NCBI GenBank assembly: GCA_022360535.1
Contig: JAKSCP010000326.1
Coordinates: forward strand, 1-6,390
Reading direction: 5' to 3'
DNA from: Pseudomonadales bacterium
GTDB taxonomy: Bacteria; Pseudomonadota; Gammaproteobacteria; Pseudomonadales; Pseudohongiellaceae
DNA: 6,390 nucleotides
The notes under the pieces were generated by a model. The model ran no database searches. It was not told where the DNA came from and saw nothing but the letters and a program-made list of their open reading frames with translations. Positions 1 through 6,336 of this stretch are shown in pieces. A program made the position numbers and the translations under genes. Numbering within the stretch: the first letter of the stretch is position 1; the number at the start of each line of letters is the position of its first letter.

Positions 1-284
1 AGCTCTGTGACCGGGGCAGATGCGATCCTGTAGGCCAGAAAGCTGCGATAGCCAGCGCCAACAAGCTGTAACAGCGTATGCAGAATTGGGTACTGATCAA
101 ATAAGGTCGCCAGACCAAGCCCAACGGCAACGACCATGGTGGGAAAGCCGAACACAATGCCATTATAGTGGGGGAGACTACGACGAATGCCGTAATTCAG
201 GCCAGACGTCATAATCATCGTATTGTTAGGGCCAGGTGTCACACAAGTGGCAATGGCAAAAAGAATAATCGCAGCGTATTCCAT
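1..284 (-). CDS. LysE/RhtB-family amino-acid exporter, N-terminal part (cut by window edge)
   Basis: Inner-membrane exporter of the LysE/RhtB family, which effluxes amino acids or related small metabolites; the substrate cannot be read from sequence. Translating the minus strand from the ATG at 284 gives 94 residues with no stop before the window edge. The family signature is visible: an N-terminal hydrophobic helix (about residues 4-15) followed at once by TPGPNN (16-21), then a polar stretch (GLNYGIRRSLPHYNG, 28-42), and two more hydrophobic segments (about 43-62 and 67-90, the latter ending FLAYRIA). Family members are about 200 residues, so roughly the second half lies outside the window. 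There is no alternative ATG, GTG or TTG before the in-frame stop at 333-335, so the start is firm although no strong ribosome binding site precedes it. The gene lies 129 bp downstream of the sulfatase on the same strand. Confidence 0.88.
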   Translation of the reverse strand, partial: MEYAAIILFAIATCVTPGPNNTMIMTSGLNYGIRRSLPHYNGIVFGFPTMVVAVGLGLATLFDQYPILHTLLQLVGAGYRSFLAYRIASAPVTE

Positions 285-338
285 GGCGAATGTCTGGGTG
301 TTCTGGAAAGTCTCTCGATAGCAGGTCTTGTCTTAAGT

Positions 339-358
339 GAAGGCGCAGAAGCACCTTC
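339..358 (-). terminator. Hairpin between sulfatase and LysE gene; weak terminator candidate
   Basis: Read on the minus strand this is an 8-bp stem (GAAGGTGC / GCGCCTTC, one G-U wobble) closed by a TTCT loop. It starts 55 nt past the sulfatase stop and ends 54 nt before the LysE start. No U-tract follows (ACTTAAGACA), so it is not a canonical intrinsic terminator. It could attenuate read-through or stabilise the sulfatase mRNA 3' end. Confidence 0.3.
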
Positions 359-413
359 GAGGAGGGCCACAGTTTAATGCAAGCCAGTCAACTGTCAAGG
401 GGCAAACGATCTG

Positions 414-1964
414 CTATAAAACCGATTGATTGCGATGGTCACCGAACCTGGGTCGAACTACATTCTTGAGTGGTATTTGCATCCCGCCGGTTGATTCCAG
501 CCATTGATAGATTTCATTGGCAAGTTGCGTAATGCGATCCTGATGCTCCGGGGCGTCAATAAGGTTTTGGGTTTCGTTGGGATCGGTCTGCAGATCGTAA
601 AACTCATTAGTATCCCAGATGCCGTGATAGCGAATGTACTTATAGCGTTCTGTGCGGACGCCAAACATGGTCGGTGTCTGGGGAAAGTCCATTTCCCAGT
701 AGTATTCATAGAAGATGCGATCACGCCAGGGGATGTCATTGCGTGTCAGCAATGGAATGAATGACCTGCCTTGCATATGGGTGGGGGTGCTTAAGCCGGC
801 TGCTTCCAGTATGGTAGGTGCAATATCGATGTTTTGTACCAGGGATTCTATGGGCGCGCCGCCTTCCAATTGCGTTGGCCAGCGAACTAATAAGGGTACT
901 TTTGCTGATTCTTCGTAGAAATGGCGCTTATCAATGAGGCCGTGCTCGCCAAATGAGAAGCCATTATCGCCCATATAGATGACCAGAGTGTCTTCAGCGA
1001 GGTTATTGTCATCCAGGAAGCTGAGTACTGCACCTACGCTTTCATCAATACCCATTAGGGTCTCGGTGTAGCGATGGAAGAACTCATCGAAACTGATCTG
1101 GCCATGATACATATAGTCTACGCCGTGCCAGGATTCCCGTTGTTGTCTGACCCAGTCTGGTAATCGTTGGTCGCCGTAGTAGTCGCGACCGCGCTGAGGC
1201 TCGCCTTGCTCATTTTTGCTTGGCAGCACGGTTTGTCCATAACGCGGACTGTCAAAACTTGGCGGATAGATGATGGGTTCGCCAGCGTGCTGATCAACGT
1301 GCCGTTCGGCGGGCTGGAATTGGGAATGCACTGCCTTGTGGGACAGGTAAAGGAAAAAAGGTTGCTCCTGCTCTCGGTTTTCTAACCAGTCGATGGCATG
1401 CTCGGTGAGCAGATCAGTGATATAGGTTTCCTCGTCGTACTCGACCCTTTCGCCGTTGATGTTGAGGGTAGGTCCGTAATACACGCCTTGGCCGCGAAAA
1501 CTTTCCCAGTGATCGAACCCTGGTTGTGGCTCATCGCTGTGATTGCCCATATGCCATTTGCCAAAGAAGCCGGTTTGATAGCCCGCGGTCTGCAGATATT
1601 GTGGGAAGAAAGTCAGGTTCCCAGGATCCGGTGCTGCATTATCAACAACGGTGTGGGTATGGGAATACAAACCCGTGAGAATTGATGCTCTGCTGGGGGA
1701 ACACAAAGCGGTAGTGACATAGGCGTTCGGGAAATACGCTCCTTCCATTGCCAGCCGATCCAGGTTCGGCGTCTGCAACCAGGGCACTTTCCCGGTGAAG
1801 CCCATGAAATCATAACGATGATCATCGGACAGGATGAAAACGACGTTTTTCGGACTGGCGTTGCCGTCACGTTGCAGCCGCAACGATTCATCATCGCTGC
1901 CATTACTGAGAGAGCAGGTAAGCAATTGAGCTGAGATCAGATTAAGGCCTAGCTGGCGTAGCAT
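414..1964 (-). CDS. Exported sulfatase, formylglycine (Cys) type, S1 family
   Basis: Sulfuric-ester hydrolase of the alkaline-phosphatase superfamily, 516 aa, a normal length for the family. Motifs in order: metal-binding SDDHR (46-50, D47/D48); the formylglycine signature CSPSRASILTG (88-98), where C88 would be oxidised to formylglycine and R92 is the partner arginine; GKWHMG (135-140, K136/H138); SHKAVH (208-213, H209); MGDNG (331-335, D333/N334); and K346 in the DKRHFYEES stretch. All expected catalytic and calcium ligands are present, so it should be active once matured. The overall pattern resembles bacterial N-acetylglucosamine-6-sulfatase or heparan-type sulfatases, but the substrate is not determinable. 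The N-terminus (R3, then a short hydrophobic run to C17, LLTC) suggests export, possibly as a lipoprotein, though Thr before the Cys is atypical. Start: ATG at 1964 with AAAGGG 7 nt upstream; an in-frame stop at 1986-1988 excludes longer forms. No maturase (FGE or anSME) is in the window. Confidence 0.93.
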   Translation of the reverse strand: MLRQLGLNLISAQLLTCSLSNGSDDESLRLQRDGNASPKNVVFILSDDHRYDFMGFTGKVPWLQTPNLDRLAMEGAYFPNAYVTTALCSPSRASILTGLYSHTHTVVDNAAPDPGNLTFFPQYLQTAGYQTGFFGKWHMGNHSDEPQPGFDHWESFRGQGVYYGPTLNINGERVEYDEETYITDLLTEHAIDWLENREQEQPFFLYLSHKAVHSQFQPAERHVDQHAGEPIIYPPSFDSPRYGQTVLPSKNEQGEPQRGRDYYGDQRLPDWVRQQRESWHGVDYMYHGQISFDEFFHRYTETLMGIDESVGAVLSFLDDNNLAEDTLVIYMGDNGFSFGEHGLIDKRHFYEESAKVPLLVRWPTQLEGGAPIESLVQNIDIAPTILEAAGLSTPTHMQGRSFIPLLTRNDIPWRDRIFYEYYWEMDFPQTPTMFGVRTERYKYIRYHGIWDTNEFYDLQTDPNETQNLIDAPEHQDRITQLANEIYQWLESTGGMQIPLKNVVRPRFGDHRNQSVL

Positions 1965-1985
1965 GGGACACCCTTTAGATTGGTT

Positions 1986-2012
1986 TTATTCTTGGTATGA
2001 ATTCATGAATAA
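1986..2012. promoter_or_regulatory. Nested palindromes in the divergent promoter region; operator candidate
   Basis: In the 151-bp gap between the divergent sulfatase and permease genes, TTATTC (1986-1991) and GAATAA (2007-2012) form 6-bp inverted arms. Between them are two overlapping perfect 10-bp palindromes, ATGAATTCAT (1997-2006) and ATTCATGAAT (2001-2010). The same bases also read as a direct repeat ATGAAT-TC-ATGAAT. This dyad symmetry is what a dimeric repressor or activator site looks like. The binding function is inference and the site matches no regulator I can name. Confidence 0.35.
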
Positions 2013-2021
2013 GAGAATATT
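1992..2021 (+). promoter_or_regulatory. Possible sigma-70-like promoter for the AEC permease / RNase J-like pair
   Basis: TTGGTA at 1992-1997 (4/6 match to TTGACA) is followed after 18 nt by AATATT at 2016-2021 (4/6 match to TATAAT); a 17-nt spacing to GAATAT is also possible. A start near 2028 would give a leader of about 88 nt. The putative -35 falls inside the palindrome cluster, so a bound protein there could block or help polymerase. The matches are weak and the call is tentative. Confidence 0.22.
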
Positions 2022-2115
2022 AGCATTGGATAGACAGGGAAGCAGGGTAGAAATGTTGGACCCAGGCAATCACAAGGATGGCATGGTCAGATATCCCAAG
2101 CTATGATGGCGCCCC

Positions 2116-3051
2116 ATGATACTGGAAGCACTTTCTCCAATATTCGCCATCATTTTCTTGGGTTTTCTTGTCAGTCGTACGCCGATTTCTTCCCAGGCAG
2201 TGTGGGAAGGCCTGGAGCGTTTAACCTACTACCTTTTCTTTCCTGCACTACTGATTGCCAGATTATCGGAGACTGATTTCGATGCAGAAGAGCTGCTGGA
2301 CATTGCCTATGTGCTGGGGCTTTCGCTATTCATCTTTACCATACTGTTTACCGGACTGCGTCAGTTTATAACCCGTGACCAGGCATCGCTCAGCTCGGTC
2401 TATCAGGGCAGTATTCGTTTTAACACTTATATAGGTTTGGCGTGCATAGAGGCATTGTATGGCGACAACGGGCTAGCTCTCGCTGCTCTCTGCCTTCTGG
2501 TATACATACCTCTGGTCAATATCTTAAGCGTCATTTCCCTGAGCGCTACCGGAAGTGGCAGCGGGAACCGCTTTGTTGTGGTGATAGGCAGTGTCCTTAC
2601 CAATCCGCTGGTCCTGGCTTGCCTGTTCGGCATGGCTATAAGCCTCTACGATTTGGATATTCCTGAACTGGCACTCGATATTATCGACGTGTTAAGCCAA
2701 CCAGCTCTGCCATTGGGTCTGTTGGCGGTAGGGGCAGGAATTCGTCTGGTTGCCTTCGGTGATCAATCCTGGCAATTGATAGTGGCGGTGTTTTGTGGTC
2801 TGGCTGCTTTTCCTGCGTTGATCGTTGTGAGCACCTTGCTGTTTTCCGTGAGCCCCGGTTTATCCGCAATCCTGCTTTTGCTGACCTGCCTGCCGGCACC
2901 TCCTTCTGCCTATATTCTGGCGCGCCAGCTCGGTGGCAACGTGAGTTTGATGGCCAATATCATCACGCTGCAAACCCTTGTTGCCTTCTTCACCATACCG
3001 CTCTGGATTGATATCGGTGATAGATTCCTCTGGTTAAACCTGATTCTCTGA
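2116..3051 (+). CDS. AEC (auxin efflux carrier) family permease
   Basis: Ten-helix inner-membrane transporter of the AEC family, 311 aa, the usual length. Bacterial members are associated with malate, malonate or other carboxylates and small organic compounds, but this protein's substrate cannot be told. Seen directly: an N-terminal helix (about 4-20), a second membrane segment containing YYLFFPALLIARL (38-50), hydrophobic segments near 61-79, 118-140, 156-177, 196-212, 219-243, 248-262 and 278-298, the family-typical TNPL (162-165) in a central helix, and APPSAYILARQLGGN (261-275) before the last helix. The ATG at 2116 gives the normal family N-terminus. No good Shine-Dalgarno sequence precedes it, and the nearby ATGs at 2103 and 2106 are out of frame. 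The stop codon overlaps the start of the next gene (TGATG, 3049-3053), so the two are very probably one transcript with coupled translation. Confidence 0.9.
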   Translation: MILEALSPIFAIIFLGFLVSRTPISSQAVWEGLERLTYYLFFPALLIARLSETDFDAEELLDIAYVLGLSLFIFTILFTGLRQFITRDQASLSSVYQGSIRFNTYIGLACIEALYGDNGLALAALCLLVYIPLVNILSVISLSATGSGSGNRFVVVIGSVLTNPLVLACLFGMAISLYDLDIPELALDIIDVLSQPALPLGLLAVGAGIRLVAFGDQSWQLIVAVFCGLAAFPALIVVSTLLFSVSPGLSAILLLLTCLPAPPSAYILARQLGGNVSLMANIITLQTLVAFFTIPLWIDIGDRFLWLNLIL

Positions 3052-4406
3052 TGCAGCCAACACAAAAAGATTTTTGGTTTGTGCCTCTTGGCGGTTGCGG
3101 AGAGATTGGAATGAATCTCAATCTCTATGGTCACGCTGGCAAGTGGTTGATGGTGGATTGCGGGGTCACCTTTGAAAAAGCCAATGACAATCCTGCAGCG
3201 CGCAATCGCGTGGAAATGTCCGATCCCAGTTTCATTGCGAATCGTGCGGAATCCCTGGTCGGACTCATTGCCACCCATGCCCATGAAGATCATATCGGCG
3301 CTATTGCTCACTTGTGGGAACAATTCCGTTGCCCGATATACACCACGGCGTTTACCCGCAATGTCATTCTGCGCAAATTGCGCGAAAAACGAATCGATGC
3401 GCCGGTAATCACAGTAACCGAAGGTGAACAGATTGAGTTGGGGCCGTTCACAGTTCGCTGGCTGCCAATCACGCACAGCACCCCGGAAACCAATGCGCTG
3501 CTGATTACCACTGCAGCAGGCAAAGCTTTGCACACAGCCGACTGGAAGTTGGATTCTGCACCAATCGTCGGAACCGCAATAGATGCTTCTGCTTACCAAC
3601 AACTCAGTGCAACGAAAATCGATGCTGTGATTTGTGATTCCACTAACGCTACCGTCACCGGTCATTCTGTTTCTGAATCGGAATTGTTTGAAGGTTTACT
3701 TAAGACGGTGCAGCAGTCTGAGGGGCGGGTTGTGGTTGCCTGTTTTGCCAGTAATATTGCGCGCATGCAAACTCTGGGGAATGTAGCCTATGTTGCGAAA
3801 CGACATCTGGGATTATTGGGTCGGTCAATGCAGCGCATGGTGTCCAGTGCGCGTGCTGCGGGCTATCTGAAAAACAACTTCAATGTAGTGGATAACTTTG
3901 ATCTTGGCTATCTATTGCCGGAAGAGCTACTGGCAGTGGCTACCGGCAGCCAGGGGGAGAGTGGCGCCGCGCTGCACCGGCTTGCCAATGATACGCATCC
4001 AGACATTAATCTGGCGGCAGGGGATCATGTGATTTTCAGTGCCAAGACTATTCCAGGTAACGAACAAGAAGTGGCGGCTTTGATACGATCATTTGAAGCC
4101 AGGAATATTCGCGTAACCCACGCGGACGAGAGCGAAATACCGTTGCACGCCTCAGGTCACCCCTGCGCGGAGGAGTTATCCACCATGTATCAATGGGTGC
4201 AACCGCGATTGGCTATACCAGTCCATGGGGAAGCCAGGCATATGCAGGCCAATGCGCAAATTGCGAAATCTGTCGGTGTGCCGCAGCAGACGGTTGGCGA
4301 AAATGGTGATCTTTTCGACTTACTGAGTGGCAGGCGAGAAGTGGCTGCGGTCAGTACGGGCAGGCTTTGGCTGGACGAGGAGGCAAACAAACTGCGTCAA
4401 TGCTGA
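3051..4406 (+). CDS. RNase J-type metallo-beta-lactamase/beta-CASP hydrolase, short form
   Basis: Predicted zinc-dependent ribonuclease related to RNase J, a cytoplasmic 5'-3' exonuclease/endonuclease in RNA decay and maturation. N-terminal PLGGCGEIGMN (12-22) is the RNase J opening; the metal motif is THAHEDHIG (75-83: H76, H78, D80, H81), with H142 (THSTPE) and D164 (HTADWK). The beta-CASP part shows DSTN (196-199), CFASNIARMQ (231-240), GRSM (257-260), TGSQGE (298-303), IPGNE (334-338), HASGHP (366-371) and PVHGEARH (390-397). All catalytic positions are intact. The wording (ADWKLD, SGHPCAEEL, PVHGEA) is closest to the alphaproteobacterial RNase J style as I recall it. At 451 aa it lacks the C-terminal domain of canonical RNase J (about 550 aa), which supports dimerisation. 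The start overlaps the permease stop by 1 nt. The last codons and stop lie inside a perfect hairpin (4391-4412). It is possibly a paralogue with a narrower role than bulk mRNA decay. Confidence 0.88.
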   Translation: MQPTQKDFWFVPLGGCGEIGMNLNLYGHAGKWLMVDCGVTFEKANDNPAARNRVEMSDPSFIANRAESLVGLIATHAHEDHIGAIAHLWEQFRCPIYTTAFTRNVILRKLREKRIDAPVITVTEGEQIELGPFTVRWLPITHSTPETNALLITTAAGKALHTADWKLDSAPIVGTAIDASAYQQLSATKIDAVICDSTNATVTGHSVSESELFEGLLKTVQQSEGRVVVACFASNIARMQTLGNVAYVAKRHLGLLGRSMQRMVSSARAAGYLKNNFNVVDNFDLGYLLPEELLAVATGSQGESGAALHRLANDTHPDINLAAGDHVIFSAKTIPGNEQEVAALIRSFEARNIRVTHADESEIPLHASGHPCAEELSTMYQWVQPRLAIPVHGEARHMQANAQIAKSVGVPQQTVGENGDLFDLLSGRREVAAVSTGRLWLDEEANKLRQC

Positions 4407-4412
4407 CGCAGT
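4391..4412 (-). terminator. Perfect 9-bp hairpin terminator for the yghU transcript, overlapping the RNase J-like stop
   Basis: ACTGCGTCA and TGACGCAGT form a perfect 9-bp stem around a 4-nt loop. On the minus strand the stem is followed directly by TTGTTTG, a moderately U-rich tail, beginning 14 nt past the yghU stop; this fits an intrinsic terminator for yghU. On the plus strand the following bases are CGGTAGCTGAATC with no U-tract, so termination of the convergent RNase J-like transcript here is less likely, although the stem could still protect its 3' end. The plus-strand TGA stop (4404-4406) is part of the stem. Confidence 0.65.
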
Positions 4413-4425
4413 CGGTAGCTGAATC

Positions 4426-5337
4426 TCAGTCAATCTGATCGGCGAATTCTGCAGCGGTGTTAGCCGTTGATTCTTCCAATTTGTCTTGCGTGCGCAACTC
4501 GAAATCTGAAGCGTCGTGCCGTTCGTGTAACTGTCTATCAAGCGGTCCCCAATTGCGATTGACTATCCGGCCGCGCTTGACCGCTGGTCGTGACGCAATC
4601 TGCTTTGCCCACCGACCTACATGGGTGTAGGAGGCGGCATCCAGGAATTCCGCGGCATTGTAAACTGTGCCTGCCTGAACTGCGCCGTACCAGGGCCAAA
4701 TGGCAATGTCAGCGATGCTGTATTCCTCGCCGCACATGTACTCGTTGCTTGCCAGATGGCGATCGAGTACATCGAGCTGTCGCTTGGTTTCCATAGTGTA
4801 GCGATCAATGCAGTACTCAATCTTTAACGGCGCATACACGTAGAAGTGGCCAAAGCCGCCTCCGAGATAAGGGGCTGCACCCATCTGCCAAAACAGCCAG
4901 TTTAAACATTCGACGCGGGCCATCGCAGCGCTGGGGATAAATGCAGCAAATTTCTCGGCGAGATAGAAAAGAATCGCACCAGACTCGAACACTCGAATGG
5001 GGTCGTCGCCGCTGTGGTCAACCAGAGCGGGTATTTTCGAGTTAGGGTTGATGTCAACAAAACCGGAACCAAACTGATCCCCATCTCCAATGCGAATGAG
5101 ATGAGCATCGTATTCCGCTTCGTCGATGCCGGCTTCCAACAGTTCCTCCAGCAGGATAGTTACTTTCTGCCCGTTCGGTGTTCCCTGCGAATACAGTTGT
5201 AAGGGATGTTTGCCAATCGGGAGTTCCGCTTCGTGTGTTGCACCTGCAGTGGGACGATTAATCTTGGAGAAAGTGCCACCCGTGTCGGCATTCCAGGTCC
5301 AGACTTTGGGGGGTTGGTAGCTGTTGTCTTCAGCCAT
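4426..5337 (-). CDS. yghU: YghU-type glutathione-dependent disulfide-bond oxidoreductase (Nu-class GST-like)
   Basis: Cytoplasmic enzyme of the YghU/YfcG (Nu-class) glutathione transferase group, which uses bound glutathione to reduce disulfides and organic hydroperoxides. It aligns over nearly its whole length with what I recall of E. coli YghU: YQPPKVWTW (7-15), INRPTAG (26-32), GKHPLQLYSQGTPNGQKVT (42-60), LIRIGDGDQF (80-89), NPNSKIPAL (97-105, cis-Pro 103), RVFESG (115-120), NWLFWQMGAAPYLGGGFGHF (146-165), the helical GST C-domain with YSIADIAIWPW (206-216), and PAVKRGRIVN (251-260), ending with LHERHDASDFE (270-280). The thioredoxin-fold domain spans about 46-133. At 303 aa it is some 15 residues longer than the E. 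coli protein, with an acidic tail after 285. The start at 5337 is supported by AAGAGG 7 nt upstream. It lies 48 bp downstream of the DM13 gene on the same strand with no terminator seen between them. Confidence 0.95.
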   Translation of the reverse strand: MAEDNSYQPPKVWTWNADTGGTFSKINRPTAGATHEAELPIGKHPLQLYSQGTPNGQKVTILLEELLEAGIDEAEYDAHLIRIGDGDQFGSGFVDINPNSKIPALVDHSGDDPIRVFESGAILFYLAEKFAAFIPSAAMARVECLNWLFWQMGAAPYLGGGFGHFYVYAPLKIEYCIDRYTMETKRQLDVLDRHLASNEYMCGEEYSIADIAIWPWYGAVQAGTVYNAAEFLDAASYTHVGRWAKQIASRPAVKRGRIVNRNWGPLDRQLHERHDASDFELRTQDKLEESTANTAAEFADQID

Positions 5338-5385
5338 GGTAATCCTCTTGAATTGCGAGTCTCTAGCCAGGGGTCGGGCGCTAAA

Positions 5386-5796
5386 CTACTTCAGCGCAGC
5401 AGCTCCCCATAGTTTCGTGTATTGTTCACAATGTAACAGCAGAGTTGAGTAGTCTTCAAAGTTGTCTGGCAATTTGTATTCCTGTGCGCCCCGTGCCTTG
5501 TCGAGTTGGGCAACAAACAGTGCACCATTCATCGCAGTTTGGCTTTGCACAGAGTTCACGCTCTGATTGCTTAAAACGAATTTTAAGTCAGGCGCCCTTC
5601 GTGTGCGGAAATCTTCACCAAGCACCAGGTAGTGCCCGTCTGCCCGTTCCTCGATTTTCCATTCGCCGCGAATAGTTTGCTCCTTTTTTACCCAACCACC
5701 GGTAATTTCTCCGGCATGAACTTGCTGGTATACCAGCAATACGAGCAACAACAGCCCATAGTTCAGATAGGAAAGTGCGCTTCTGGTGTTTGTCAT
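5386..5796 (-). CDS. Secreted DM13-domain protein
   Basis: Small exported protein of 136 aa made of a signal peptide and one DM13 domain. The N-terminus has R5, a hydrophobic core (14-23, GLLLLVLLVY) and a likely cleavage after VHA (26-28). The mature part shows the DM13 pattern: GGW (33-35), TIRGEWKIEE (41-50), LVLGEDFRTRRAPDLKFVLS (57-76), a variable loop, GAQEYKLP (103-110), and the terminal YSTLLLHCEQYTKLWGAA region with a single Cys at 123, the conserved cysteine of the family. DM13 is predicted, mainly from its occurrence beside redox domains, to take part in electron transfer; direct evidence in bacteria is thin. The ATG at 5796 has AAGAGGA upstream with about 7 nt spacing. The next gene downstream is yghU, 48 bp away, which suggests a shared transcript and a redox-related setting. 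Confidence 0.85.
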   Translation of the reverse strand: MTNTRSALSYLNYGLLLLVLLVYQQVHAGEITGGWVKKEQTIRGEWKIEERADGHYLVLGEDFRTRRAPDLKFVLSNQSVNSVQSQTAMNGALFVAQLDKARGAQEYKLPDNFEDYSTLLLHCEQYTKLWGAAALK

Positions 5797-5810
5797 TTTG
5801 TTGTCCTCTT

Positions 5811-5824
5811 ATTGTTCTCACAAT
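5811..5824. repeat. Short inverted repeat just upstream of the DM13 ribosome binding site
   Basis: On the minus strand this reads ATTGT-GAGA-ACAAT, a 5-bp dyad ending directly before the AAGAGG ribosome binding site. It could be a regulator half-site pair or a small leader hairpin, but a dyad this short can occur by chance. No clear -35/-10 pair was found in the 145-bp gap (5797-5941), which otherwise holds no feature I can defend. Confidence 0.2.
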
Positions 5825-5941
5825 TGATGAAATTCTCTCGCTTACGCGATCAGTGCATAGAGAGACCCGTTACTCAGGGGTAGCTTTCACCAGGCGGACG
5901 CTGAGGACTAAATGTTGGACGATTGGTGTGGAAGCGCGTGA

Positions 5942-6316
5942 TTAGCCGTCGGGAAACATGAAGGCAAATTCTTGATCGGCTTCCTGATCGATTTCAATTT
6001 TCAAAGATTGCAGATCACCATTGCGACGCCGTGCACGTACATCATAAGTGCCGGAGGGGAGGTTTATATACAGCCAGGGGCCATTGGTGGTCACGTTGAC
6101 GACTTCCTGTCCTGCGCTATTGGTGATGTTTACAGCTATATCGGAGAGGAAGTTGCCCGCGCGCACGAAGAACACCAGGCGAGTGCCGGAATCAGGTGCC
6201 AGCGCGCGCTCTTCTTCGCTGATGCCACCATGCCAAACCACAGTATCTTGAGCAAAGGCAGGAGATAACAGAGTTGTTAGTATTACGATGCAAACAGTAA
6301 GGTTTGGGCTGGTCAT
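5942..6316 (-). CDS. Small secreted protein, carboxypeptidase-regulatory-like (beta-sandwich) domain
   Basis: Exported protein of 124 aa. I chose the ATG at 6316 over an in-frame GTG at 6343 because AAGAGG lies 5 nt upstream of it and because it yields a clean signal peptide: hydrophobic stretch LTVCIVILTTLLSPAFA with likely cleavage AFA|QD after residue 22. The mature part of about 100 residues opens with VVWHGGISEEERALAP, then beta-rich segments (RLVFFVRAGNFLSDIAVNIT; QEVVNVTTNGPWLYINLPSGTYDVRARRRNG). The pattern of a 'GPWLYINLPSGTYDVRA' strand-turn-strand is that of carboxypeptidase-regulatory-like or prealbumin-like folds, and similar short periplasmic proteins occur in other Gammaproteobacteria as I recall. 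No catalytic motif is visible and no function is established. After signal cleavage it has no cysteine. The gene ends 145 bp before the DM13 start on the same strand; no terminator is evident between them. Confidence 0.78.
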   Translation of the reverse strand: MTSPNLTVCIVILTTLLSPAFAQDTVVWHGGISEEERALAPDSGTRLVFFVRAGNFLSDIAVNITNSAGQEVVNVTTNGPWLYINLPSGTYDVRARRRNGDLQSLKIEIDQEADQEFAFMFPDG

Positions 6317-6336
6317 GGCGACCTCTTGGTGGGGGT

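Noticed and set aside
20..377. Plus-strand frames at 20-214 and 168-377
   Set aside because: The minus strand here clearly encodes a LysE-family N-terminus with TPGPNN; the plus frames are its shadows.
1398..1685. 95-codon plus-strand frame inside the sulfatase, partly hydrophobic
   Set aside because: Antisense to conserved sulfatase sequence, with no ribosome binding site logic or recognisable motif.
2051..2061. AAATGTTGGAC occurs here and again at 5910-5920, both in intergenic DNA
   Set aside because: Shared 11-mers are expected by chance several times in a window of this size, and the flanks do not match.
2910..3665. 251-codon minus-strand reading frame opposite the permease/RNase J-like junction
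   Set aside because: It is long but runs antisense to two well-supported genes. Its translation is low in family-like motifs and rich in Cys, Arg and Ser, as expected from an antisense frame.
5811..5825. Minus-strand AATTGTGAGAACAAT resembles the lac operator edges
   Set aside because: The centre is six bases shorter than lacO, so the half-site spacing is wrong and no LacI-type gene is in view; kept only as a short inverted repeat.
5834..5865. TCTCTC / GAGAGA arms and the small TCGC-TTAC-GCGA hairpin (5838-5849) as a terminator for the 5942-6316 gene
   Set aside because: The 6-bp arms enclose a 20-nt loop, the inner stem is only 4 bp, and no U-tract follows on the minus strand.
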